Assembly (NCBI RefSeq): GCF_000300335.1
Contig: NZ_AMRM01000020.1
Span: 39,316-103,315 of the forward strand
Direction: 5' to 3'
DNA: 64,000 nucleotides
From: Nitratireductor pacificus pht-3B
Lineage (GTDB): Bacteria; Pseudomonadota; Alphaproteobacteria; Rhizobiales; Rhizobiaceae
The position numbers and the translations under genes were made by a program. Shown here one piece after another: positions 18,234-25,813 of the stretch. Each line of letters opens with the position of its first letter. Position 1 is the stretch's first letter. The notes beneath the pieces were generated by a model. The model searched no databases, was not told the DNA's origin, and saw nothing but the letters and a program-made list of their open reading frames with translations.

Positions 18234-18605
18234 TCAGATCGCCAGTTCGAATTCGCAGTTGAGAGTGTTGGTGACCGTGCAGATGCGCTTGGCATCCTTG
18301 GCGATCCGCGCCGCCCTGTCGGCGTCGAGCCCGTCGATCATGTAGCGGATGCGCGCCCGTCCCACACGGTTGGGTTTCGCGTCGGCCTTGTCGAGTTCCA
18401 CATGGGCTTCGATGTGGCGTTCGGCCTCGCCGAGCGCCTGCAGCACCATCTGGCAGCTCTTGACGAAACAGCCCGCGACCGCGGCCGCCAGGAAATCGAC
18501 CGGCGTCCACGCATCGGTCGCCCCCCCCGCGTCGGGTCCGTTCCCGGCAAGGTCGAGCCGAAGCTCTCCCCCTTGCGAGAGTTGTGCGGTCATCCTCCAC
18601 TGCAT
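18234..18605 (-). CDS. OsmC-like thiol protein
   Basis: This 123-aa protein has the OsmC/Ohr fold signature: TPVDFLAAAVAGCFVKSCQM holds the first (resolving/peroxidatic) Cys, and the C-terminal block KRICTVTNTLN carries the second conserved Cys. Family members reduce organic hydroperoxides or handle reactive sulfur. It is the first gene of the hyuA-hyuB-hyuB-permease operon, with 1 bp separating it from hyuA, which suggests a job in that pathway, perhaps protection against a reactive thiol product. That role is inference. Confidence 0.85.
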   Translation of the reverse strand: MQWRMTAQLSQGGELRLDLAGNGPDAGGATDAWTPVDFLAAAVAGCFVKSCQMVLQALGEAERHIEAHVELDKADAKPNRVGRARIRYMIDGLDADRAARIAKDAKRICTVTNTLNCEFELAI

Positions 18606-18700
18606 GCGAGCAATCTCCCTTTTTCCTGAGGCCGAGCTTAGGAAAACCGGGACCGCGCCGGGACGCGAAGAGAGATAGGTTTTTCGTTTTATGGGATAGG

Positions 18701-20617
18701 TTATCGGCTGATCAGGCCGCGTTTGACGGCCTCGACGATCGCCGAGCCCCGGTCCGCGGTTCCGAGCTTCCTGTACAGGTTCTTGAGGTGGAACCGCACC
18801 GTGGGGACCGACACCCCCAACCGTCGCGAGATCGTCTTGTTCGGCGCATCCTCCGCCAGGAGAAAGAGGACCCGCTCCTCCTGTCCCGTCAAACCGCTCC
18901 CGACGCGGCCGGAGGGTTTCGCTCCCGCCGACATCACCCGCAGGAAGCGGGCCAGCCGCGACGAGTGTCCCAGCCTTGCCCGCGCCGACCTGTTGCCGAT
19001 CGCCCGTTCGATGACGGCGCGGTTCTCCTCGATCAGCGCGGGCAGGCCACGGCTTTCCTGCAACTCGAAGAACTTGACGAGGGCGTCGCGCCGCCCTTCA
19101 TCCTCGCCGGTTTCCAGCATCGCCACCGCCATCCACAGCAGGGCCTGCGCCTGCTGGCGCGCCGTGGCCTGGGGCGCCGCGGCGATGTCGGAAAGGGCGG
19201 CGGCGGCAGCCGCGTCGCCGGGGTCGGCGTCAAGCGCGCTGCGCGAAGCGGCAAGAGCAAGGTCGATGTCCTCGGTCTGCCCGTGCAGCATGCGACGCGC
19301 GGCAGCGATGTCCGGGGCCGGAAGCGAGGCCCGGTCCGCCGCCGCGCGCGCAAGCAATTCATCGGCCTCCTGCCATCTGCGATGCATCTGGAGAACGGCG
19401 ATTTCCTGAGCGTTGACGATGCGGAGGAACCGGTCGGAGCGCCAGCCCTGCAGGCGCCAGCGATCCAGGAACGACCTTGCCGCCGCGAGGGTGGAATGCG
19501 TCGCGAGCGCCAGAGACCCATAGGCGATGATCGGTTCGGCGACAGCCGGCCAGATCTCGCCGAACCGCGCCTCGGGATCGTCCAGAAACGCGAACGCGAT
19601 CAAGGGTTGCGGATCGCCCCCTTCGTAGGCGGCGATCAGCTCGAAGGCGGACAGGAGGCGGCGGTCGTTCGGCGAGCCGTCGCCCGAGGAGGAAAGACGG
19701 GCCGCCGCGCGTTCGAGCTGGCGCGCGCCTTCGCTCACCCTTCCGCGCGCGAGGTCGATCAGAGCAAGGTAGAGATCGGCATAGAAGGCGAGCAGGGTGG
19801 CGTTGGCGCGCTCGTAGTGATGGCGGGAACGAAGGGCGGCCTCGACCGCCGTCTCCCAATTGTGCTGGCGGACGAAAACGTCCGCAGCCACGTTGTAGAG
19901 CAGGCCGCGCTGGATGTGGCCGTCAAGCGGCAACCGGCCGAGAAGGGCGAACAGATGCGCCATCTCGCGCTGGCCGATCGTCTCCTCCATGTAGATCGCG
20001 TAGATGAACCGGAAGCACTGAAAATCGGTCCCGTGGGCATCGAGAGGCACGCGGCTTGTGGAAAGGCGGGCGCCCGACACGCCGAAACGCTCCTGCACGA
20101 TGAACTCGGCCCGGCCCACATTGCCGGATTTCAGCGCGTTGACGGCCGCCGCCAGGATGAGCGTCTCGTCGCTGTTGCGAATCTCCTCCGGAAACTGCCG
20201 CAGGAGCGATGTCGCCGCGTTCAAGCCGTGAACCATGGAGAGGAACGCGCCGCCCTCGCGGCAGAACTGGACGAGCGCCTCGTCCAGCGCGCCTGACCGG
20301 ATCAGGCCGTTGATGTTCGGCAAGCCCCGCGTTTCCCGCCCGGCCGCCCGCCGCAGCCTGCGCAACGCCGCCTCCACCACCCCCGCCGCGTCGGGATGGC
20401 GGAAGCCGATCACGCCTTCGGCCCGGTCGACGGCGACCAGCGAAGGCAGCAGAAGCTCGATGTCGAGGCGCAGTTCCGCGTCGACGCCGTCCAGGGGCTG
20501 GACGCCGCCCTTCGCGGCGAGCCGGCTGAGAAACTCGACGAGTTCGGGCCGCAGGACGCCGAGGAGGTCGCCGGCAAGCGCCGCTGCCACATCGGCGTCT
20601 TTCACCCGTCGCCCCAT
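18701..20617 (-). CDS. LuxR-type regulator with TPR-like body, no P-loop
   Basis: Protein of about 638 aa. The C-terminal 65 residues form a LuxR/GerE helix-turn-helix (LTGQEERVLFLLAEDAPNKT, ISRRLGVSVPTVRFHLKNLY, RKLG). The middle is an alpha-helical, TPR-like repeat region as in MalT-family activators. The N-terminal STAND ATPase with its Walker A loop, expected in MalT-like proteins, is absent. ATG 20617 overlaps the asnC-type gene, but GTG 20605 (GTGA overlap with its stop) is equally plausible. Co-transcription with an Lrp/AsnC regulator directly ahead of the osmC-hyu genes suggests both control that cluster. Confidence 0.8.
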   Translation of the reverse strand: MGRRVKDADVAAALAGDLLGVLRPELVEFLSRLAAKGGVQPLDGVDAELRLDIELLLPSLVAVDRAEGVIGFRHPDAAGVVEAALRRLRRAAGRETRGLPNINGLIRSGALDEALVQFCREGGAFLSMVHGLNAATSLLRQFPEEIRNSDETLILAAAVNALKSGNVGRAEFIVQERFGVSGARLSTSRVPLDAHGTDFQCFRFIYAIYMEETIGQREMAHLFALLGRLPLDGHIQRGLLYNVAADVFVRQHNWETAVEAALRSRHHYERANATLLAFYADLYLALIDLARGRVSEGARQLERAAARLSSSGDGSPNDRRLLSAFELIAAYEGGDPQPLIAFAFLDDPEARFGEIWPAVAEPIIAYGSLALATHSTLAAARSFLDRWRLQGWRSDRFLRIVNAQEIAVLQMHRRWQEADELLARAAADRASLPAPDIAAARRMLHGQTEDIDLALAASRSALDADPGDAAAAAALSDIAAAPQATARQQAQALLWMAVAMLETGEDEGRRDALVKFFELQESRGLPALIEENRAVIERAIGNRSARARLGHSSRLARFLRVMSAGAKPSGRVGSGLTGQEERVLFLLAEDAPNKTISRRLGVSVPTVRFHLKNLYRKLGTADRGSAIVEAVKRGLISR

Positions 20618-21084
20618 TTGAAGCTGGTGAGTTCCAGCGCCCGGTTTTGCAGGATGGCCTCCATCGAGAAGAGGCCGGTCACCGTCGCTAGGTCGAAATC
20701 GGTGATCAGCTTCTGATAGAAGGCGTCGTAGCCGACGATCCCCTTCGCGGTCACCTTGATCAGATAGTCCCAGTCGCCGCCGATGCGGAAGAAATCCGTC
20801 ACCTCGGGCAGGCCGGTCACATGAGCGCGGAACCGGTCCGCCCATTCCTTCGAATGCTGACGGGTGCGGATCATCACGAACACCGTCAGGTCGAGGCCGA
20901 GCGCGGAGAGGTCGATCTCGATCCTGGTGCCGCGAATGATCCCGGCCGCACCGAGCCGTTGCAGCCGGCGCCAGCAGGCATTCTGCGACATCCCGACCCG
21001 CTCCGCGAGGTCCCGCTGCGATATGCCGCCATCCTTCTGCAGCGTCGTCAGGATTTTCAGATCATTCCGGTCGATCTTCTGCAT
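20602..21084 (-). CDS. Lrp/AsnC-family regulator
   Basis: This 160-aa protein has an N-terminal winged helix (KIDRNDLKILTTLQKDGGIS, QRDLAERVGMSQNACWRRLQ, RLGAAGIIRG) and a C-terminal RAM/AsnC ligand domain (VMIRTRQHSKEW ... VTDFFRIGGDWDYLIKV). The length and both domains are typical. It stands divergent from the cysteine-desulfurase-like/persulfide-dioxygenase/TauE genes and precedes the LuxR-type and hyu genes. Some AsnC proteins with this layout sense cysteine (CyuR/DecR type) and activate divergent cysteine-catabolism genes; the gene context here fits that, but the effector is not established. Confidence 0.92.
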   Translation of the reverse strand: MQKIDRNDLKILTTLQKDGGISQRDLAERVGMSQNACWRRLQRLGAAGIIRGTRIEIDLSALGLDLTVFVMIRTRQHSKEWADRFRAHVTGLPEVTDFFRIGGDWDYLIKVTAKGIVGYDAFYQKLITDFDLATVTGLFSMEAILQNRALELTSFKWGDG

Positions 21085-21190
21085 TGAAATCTATCATATG
21101 ACCCAATTTCCTCCGAACCTCGCACAAGAATGGTGAGGTTTCAACCAGCCGCCGTTGTTATGCTGGCGCATCGAAACTGGAGACGGCGAC
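21085..21190. promoter_or_regulatory. Divergent promoter region, AsnC / PLP enzyme
   Basis: The 106-bp divergent intergenic region contains an inverted repeat AACCTC (21116-21121) ... GAGGTT (21135-21140) with a 13-bp spacer, and an AT-rich tract TCTATCATATGACC next to the asnC start. It is a plausible site for the Lrp/AsnC regulator, acting on both directions. Confidence 0.4.
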
Positions 21191-22639
21191 ATGTCCGGCA
21201 CATCGGCTGCACACTCGAACGGGCTTCTTGCACGCTTCGGCGAGCATCTGAAGCAGGGCGACGTTCTCGCCGAGCTCGCCGGAGGGCTTGTCGGCAGGGA
21301 TGCGACCATCGACGGTCCGTTCGGCCGCAAGCCGCTGGTCTATGCGGACTATGTGGCCTCGGGGCGCGCGCTGATGCAGATCGAGCGCTTCATGATCGAG
21401 GAGGTTCTGCCCTTCTACGCCAACAGCCACACCGAGGCGTCCTATTGCGGCGGCTTCATGACGCGGCTGCGCCAGGAGGCGCGCGCCGTCATCGCCGCCC
21501 ATTGCGGAGCGGGACCCGAGCACGCGGTGATCTTCACGGGCTCCGGCGCGACCGCCGGGATCAACCGCCTGTCCGCCCTGTTCGGCGTCGGGCCGGACAC
21601 GCTGGTCGTCATCGGTCCCTACGAGCATCATTCCAACATCCTGCCGTGGCGCGAATCCGGCGCCGAGGTCGTCGAGATGCCGGAAACCGAGGCCGGAGGC
21701 CCCGATCTCGCCCTTCTCGCCGAGGTCCTGGCGACCGCCGGCAAGGACCGGCGGGTCGTCTGCGCCTTCTCGGCGGCGTCCAACGTGACGGGCATCCTGA
21801 CCGATGTTCCTGCGGTCACCCGCCTCGTCAAAGATGCTGGCGCCCGGATGATATGGGACTATGCCGGCGGCGGCCCCTACCTTCCCATCGCCATGACCCC
21901 GAAACCCGGTGCCGAGATCGATGCGATCGTCGTCTCGCCGCACAAGTTCATCGGCGGGCCGGGCGGATCGGGTCTGCTGGTCGTCAGGCGCGACGCCGTC
22001 GTCGCGACGCGCCCCACATGGCCGGGCGGCGGCACGGTCCGCTTCGTCTCGCCGGCCGGGCACGACTACAGCGGCAGCCTGGAAGCGCGCGAGGAAGCCG
22101 GAACGCCCAACGTGGTCGGCGACATTCGCGCGGCGCTGGCCGTTCTCGTGAAGGAGGCGATCGGCGCGAAGGCCATGCAGGAGCGCAACAGCGAGCTCGT
22201 CGCCCGCGCCGTCGCCGCCTGGTCCGGCGTCGACCGGATCGAACTCCTCGGCTCGCTCTCCGCCCAGCGACTGCCCATCTTCGCCTTCCGGGTTCGAGAC
22301 GGCCACGGCGGCCATGTGCATCAGCAACTGGTGACGCGGATGCTCAGCGATTGCTACGGTATTCAGGCACGCGGCGGATGCGCCTGCGCCGGACCCTATG
22401 TCCACCGCCTCCTCGGCATCGGCTCCGATGAATCCGAAACGATGCGGCAGGCCATCCTCGCCGGCGACGAGGTCCTGAAGCCCGGCTTCACGCGCCTGAA
22501 TTTCAGCGTCCTCCTGCCGGACGAGAAGGTCGACTTCATCCTCGACAGCGTCGTTCGGCTCGCCTCCGAAGCGCCCGCCCTCGTCGGCCGCTACGAGGTG
22601 GACCCGGCGCGGGCGGTGTTCTTTCCCACAGCGGCATGA
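21191..22639 (+). CDS. Class-V PLP enzyme, cysteine desulfurase-like
   Basis: This 482-aa protein belongs to the class-V aminotransferase/NifS-SufS superfamily. The PLP lysine lies in IVVSPHKFIGGPGGSG, the cofactor Asp in MIWDYAGGGPYLP, and a catalytic-type Cys lies in the loop QARGGCACAGPY, equivalent to the persulfide-forming Cys of desulfurases. It is about 70 aa longer than SufS. ATG 21191 follows GGAGACGG; an earlier in-frame ATG at 21155 is less likely. Its stop overlaps the next gene, an MBL persulfide dioxygenase (ATGA), which strongly suggests that it produces sulfane sulfur from cysteine or an analogue. Confidence 0.82.
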   Translation: MSGTSAAHSNGLLARFGEHLKQGDVLAELAGGLVGRDATIDGPFGRKPLVYADYVASGRALMQIERFMIEEVLPFYANSHTEASYCGGFMTRLRQEARAVIAAHCGAGPEHAVIFTGSGATAGINRLSALFGVGPDTLVVIGPYEHHSNILPWRESGAEVVEMPETEAGGPDLALLAEVLATAGKDRRVVCAFSAASNVTGILTDVPAVTRLVKDAGARMIWDYAGGGPYLPIAMTPKPGAEIDAIVVSPHKFIGGPGGSGLLVVRRDAVVATRPTWPGGGTVRFVSPAGHDYSGSLEAREEAGTPNVVGDIRAALAVLVKEAIGAKAMQERNSELVARAVAAWSGVDRIELLGSLSAQRLPIFAFRVRDGHGGHVHQQLVTRMLSDCYGIQARGGCACAGPYVHRLLGIGSDESETMRQAILAGDEVLKPGFTRLNFSVLLPDEKVDFILDSVVRLASEAPALVGRYEVDPARAVFFPTAA

Positions 22640-23562
22640 CGGCGCCGCCTCCGCAGCCTGCCGCCGAGATGGGGGACGAATCCTTGCAGAGCCCGAACGT
22701 CGCCGCATTCCACGATCCCCGCACCGGGTCGCTGCAATACGTCGTCAGCGACCCCGACACGGGCGACTGCGCGATCATCGATCCGGTTCTGGATTTCGAC
22801 GAGAAGTCGGGCGGCGTCGCGACGACAAGCGCCGACCGCCTTCTCGAGCATGTCCAGAGCCACGGCCTGCGGCTGCAGTGGATCCTCGACACGCATCCGC
22901 ATGCCGATCATCTCACCGCCGCCGACTATCTGAAACGCTGCACCGGAGCGCCGACCGCGATCGGCGCCAAGATAACCGCTGTCCAGAAGCTCTGGGCCGA
23001 CATCTACGACCTGCCCAGCCTGGCAACCGACGGCTCGCAGTGGGACCGGCTGTTCGACCACGGGGATGCGTTCGAGATCGGCAGGATGCCGATGCGCGTG
23101 CTGTTTTCTCCGGGCCACACCCTCGCCTCCATCACCTATCTCGTCGGCGACGCCGCCTTCATCCACGACACCCTTTTCATGCCCGACAGCGGCACGGCGA
23201 GGGCCGATTTCCCCGGCGGCGATCCGGACGCGCTCTGGAACAGCATCCAGGACATTCTCGCCCTGCCGCGCGGAACGCGGCTGTTCACGGGGCATGACTA
23301 TCGCCCCGGCGGACGGGAAGCCCGGTGGCAGAGCAGCATCGCCGAACAGAGGACCGCCAACATCCACCTGCCGGAGGCGATCTCCCGGGACGACTTCATC
23401 TCCTTCAGAAAGGCGCGCGATGCGGGCCTGCCGATGCCGCGGCTCATCCTCCACGCCCTGCAGGTGAACATCAATGCGGGCCGCCTCCCGGAGTTGGAAC
23501 GGAACGGGCGGCGCTACCTCAGATTCCCGCTCGACGCCTTGTCCGGCGCCGCCTGGAACTGA
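22636..23562 (+). CDS. MBL-fold persulfide dioxygenase-like protein
   Basis: This 308-aa metallo-beta-lactamase-fold protein of the ETHE1/Blh type has metal ligands in THPHADHLTAADYL (HxHxDH), SPGHTLASITYLVGDAAFIHD (His and Asp) and LFTGHDY (His). Family members are non-haem iron dioxygenases oxidising glutathione persulfide to sulfite. It is translationally coupled to the upstream desulfurase-like gene (ATGA) and 35 bp ahead of a TauE-type exporter, which supports a persulfide to sulfite to export route. No rhodanese domain is attached. Confidence 0.88.
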   Translation: MTAPPPQPAAEMGDESLQSPNVAAFHDPRTGSLQYVVSDPDTGDCAIIDPVLDFDEKSGGVATTSADRLLEHVQSHGLRLQWILDTHPHADHLTAADYLKRCTGAPTAIGAKITAVQKLWADIYDLPSLATDGSQWDRLFDHGDAFEIGRMPMRVLFSPGHTLASITYLVGDAAFIHDTLFMPDSGTARADFPGGDPDALWNSIQDILALPRGTRLFTGHDYRPGGREARWQSSIAEQRTANIHLPEAISRDDFISFRKARDAGLPMPRLILHALQVNINAGRLPELERNGRRYLRFPLDALSGAAWN

Positions 23563-23597
23563 CGCCCCTTGCGAATGCGACCGAAAGCCGCCGAACC

Positions 23598-24389
23598 ATG
23601 GATCCAGACCTCGCACAGCATCTCCTCGGGGCGGCGTCCGGCCTGCTGGTGGGCACGAGCCTCGGGCTGTTCGGCGGCGGCGGGTCGATCCTGGCGGTTC
23701 CGCTCCTGGTCAGCCTGCTCGGGACGGGCCAGGTTCATCTGGCCATCGGCACGAGCGCCGTGGCCGTCGCCACCAACGCGCTGTCGGGACTGATCAGCCA
23801 TACGCTGCGCGGCACGGTGAGATGGCGCTGCGCGATCGCCTTCAGCGTCAGCGGCGTGGCCGGGGCACTGGCAGGTGCGGCGATCGGCAAGATGATCGAC
23901 GGGGACCGTCTTCTCCTGATGTTCGCAGGCCTCATGGCGGTCGCAGGCGCATTCATGCTGCGACGAAGCCACCCGCGCGCGGGAACCGGCGGCGACTGCA
24001 CCGGGCGCACCCTGCCCGGCGTTCTCGCCTGCGGTGCGGGCTGCGGAGGCCTTGCCGGCTTCTTCGGCATCGGAGGCGGATTCCTGGTCGTTCCCGGCCT
24101 GGTCTGGTCGACCGGCATGCCGCTGATCAACGCCATAGGCACGTCGCTCGTGGTGATCTTCGCCTTCGGCGCGACGACCGCCGCCAGCTATGCGGTTTCC
24201 GGCCTCGTCGACTGGGCCCTGGCCATTTCGTTCATGCTGGGCGGCGCGGCCGGCTCCTGGCTCGGTTGTCAGGCGGCGCACCACATCGCGCAGCGTCGAG
24301 ACCTGCTGCAGCACCTATTTGGAGGCATCCTCTTGATCGTCGCCGCCTACCTCGCCTGGAAATCGTTGTCAGCCCTGTCGACCGGCTAA
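23598..24389 (+). CDS. TauE/SafE-family sulfite/sulfonate exporter
   Basis: This 263-aa membrane protein has about 8 hydrophobic helices and the family's duplicated glycine-rich motif: SLGLFGGGGSILAVPLLVSL in the first half and GLAGFFGIGGGFLVVPGLVW in the second. Such permeases export sulfite or other sulfur-containing anions. As the third gene after a desulfurase-like enzyme and a persulfide dioxygenase, it is the likely exit for the sulfite they make. ATG 23598 is chosen because longer upstream frames run through the previous gene. Confidence 0.9.
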   Translation: MDPDLAQHLLGAASGLLVGTSLGLFGGGGSILAVPLLVSLLGTGQVHLAIGTSAVAVATNALSGLISHTLRGTVRWRCAIAFSVSGVAGALAGAAIGKMIDGDRLLLMFAGLMAVAGAFMLRRSHPRAGTGGDCTGRTLPGVLACGAGCGGLAGFFGIGGGFLVVPGLVWSTGMPLINAIGTSLVVIFAFGATTAASYAVSGLVDWALAISFMLGGAAGSWLGCQAAHHIAQRRDLLQHLFGGILLIVAAYLAWKSLSALSTG

Positions 24390-24524
24390 AGAGGCATCCT
24401 GCACCACCACGCAAGCATCTACTACTTGCGCAAACAAGACTGGGCAAGCTTGCGATCGGGTCTAACACCAGCGATTATTTGTCTGGCCTGCTGCCGGTTT
24501 CGTGGACACCGAGATAAGGTGTTT

Positions 24525-24836
24525 TTGACGAAACCGGAGTTTGTGAATGAGAGAAGGAAGTTCAGCCGCGAGTTCAAGCTTGAGGCGGTGAGGTTGGTCA
24601 AGGAGCGGGGCGTTTCGGTCGCCCAGGCCTCCCGCGATCTTGATCTCCATGAGAATGTGCTGCGCAAATGGATCAGGGACCTGGCCACTGACCCGCAGCA
24701 TGCGTTTCCCGGTCACGGGCAGATGAAGCCGGAGCAGTTTGAGATCGAGCGGCTGCGCAAGGAGGTCGCGAAGCTCAAGGCGGAGCGCGACATCCTAAAA
24801 AAGGCCGCAGCCTACTTTGCAAAGGACGCGATATGA
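24525..24836 (+). CDS. IS3-family OrfA (HTH protein)
   Basis: Protein of about 103 aa. The helix-turn-helix KFSREFKLEAVRLVKERGVS, VAQASRDLDLHENVLRKWIR and a leucine-zipper-like C-terminus (EIERLRKEVAKLKAERDILK) are standard for IS3 OrfA. The start is probably TTG 24525 or GTG 24543; no in-frame ATG exists. A slippery heptamer A AAA AAG at 24797-24803, 30 bp before its stop, matches the -1 frameshift signal used by IS3 elements to make the OrfAB transposase. Confidence 0.85.
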   Translation: MTKPEFVNERRKFSREFKLEAVRLVKERGVSVAQASRDLDLHENVLRKWIRDLATDPQHAFPGHGQMKPEQFEIERLRKEVAKLKAERDILKKAAAYFAKDAI

Positions 24837-25693
24837 GGTTCGCCTTCATTGCAAAGCACCGCTCGATCTGGCCGGTGGCATGGCTCTGCGAAGCGCTGGA
24901 TGTGTCGCGGTCGGGCTTTCATGCCTGGCTCACCCGGACTCCCAGTGCACGGTCGCGGCACGACGAGGTGCTCGTCGGCGCGATCGACCGCAGCTTCAAG
25001 AGCAGCGATCGCACCTATGGCGCACGCCGCATCTGGCACGATGTCCTCGCCGACGGCTTCGCCTGCGGTCTGCACCGCGTCGAGCGGCTGATGCGGGAGA
25101 ACGGTCTGCGGGCGCGACCACGCCGGCGTGGGCTGCCGAAGGACACGGGCGAGCGTGCAGCGGTATCGCAGAACCTTCTCGATCGTGCCTTCGAGGCATC
25201 GGCTCCGAACCGGAAGTGGGTGGCCGACTTCACCTACCACTGGACCGCGGAGGGATGGCTTTATGTCGCCGCCGTCATCGACCTGTTCTCGCGCCGCGTC
25301 GTCGGCTGGGCGATGAAGGCCGAGATGACGGCGCAACTCGTTACCGACGCCCTCATCATGGCGATCTGGTACAGGGGCAGACCCGACAGCCTCATGCATC
25401 ATTCGGATCAGGGGAGCCAATATACGAGCGAGCAGCTCCAGCGCCTGATGGCCGACCACGGCATCACCTGCTCGATGAGCCGATCGGGCAATGTCTGGGA
25501 CAATGCGGCGATGGAGAGCTTCTTCTCCTCGCTCAAGACCGAGCGCACAGCCCGCAAGGTCTACAGGACGAGGGACGACGCCAGGGCGGATGTGTTCGAT
25601 TACATCGAGCGCTTCTACAATCCGAGACGACGGCACACGACACTGGGCTATCTGAGCCCCGTGGAGTTCGAGGAACGAGCTATGTTAGCTTAA
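24833..25693 (+). CDS. IS3-family OrfB (DDE transposase)
   Basis: This 286-aa integrase-core protein has an intact DDE triad: first Asp in WVADFTYHWTAEGW, second in HHSDQGSQYTS, and Glu in NVWDNAAMESFFSSLK, followed by RFYNPRRRHTTLGYLSP. The ATG at 24833 overlaps the orfA stop and lies in the -1 frame, so the product is probably also made as an OrfAB fusion through the A AAA AAG slip site. No internal stop is seen, so the element may be active. Confidence 0.93.
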   Translation: MRFAFIAKHRSIWPVAWLCEALDVSRSGFHAWLTRTPSARSRHDEVLVGAIDRSFKSSDRTYGARRIWHDVLADGFACGLHRVERLMRENGLRARPRRRGLPKDTGERAAVSQNLLDRAFEASAPNRKWVADFTYHWTAEGWLYVAAVIDLFSRRVVGWAMKAEMTAQLVTDALIMAIWYRGRPDSLMHHSDQGSQYTSEQLQRLMADHGITCSMSRSGNVWDNAAMESFFSSLKTERTARKVYRTRDDARADVFDYIERFYNPRRRHTTLGYLSPVEFEERAMLA

Positions 25694-25813
25694 CCTCGTG
25701 TCCGAAAAACCGGCAGCAGGCCAGTTCGCAATTCTTGCCGCATAATTGACCTCCAATCAGGCCTCATTGGGCTTCCATTCAGCCTTTGCAGCAAAACCCT
25801 TCCCGCTCCAACG

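Larger units (their letters stand above)
24484..25723 (+). mobile_element. Complete IS3-family insertion sequence (about 1.24 kb)
   Basis: Bounded by terminal inverted repeats: left TGGCCTGCTGCCGGTTT begins at 24484, and the right end, read in reverse, is TGGCCTGCTGCCGGTTTTT ending at 25723. Beyond about 17 bases the match continues imperfectly (GGACAC in both). It contains orfA and orfB in overlapping frames. Flanking triplets GTC and GTT do not give a clean target duplication. The element sits between the TauE gene and the M20 carbamoylase gene without breaking either. Confidence 0.85.

Noticed and set aside
24481..25726. Target-site duplication around the intact IS3 element
   Set aside because: The flanking triplets are GTC and GTT, not identical; shifting the ends by one base does not produce a duplication.
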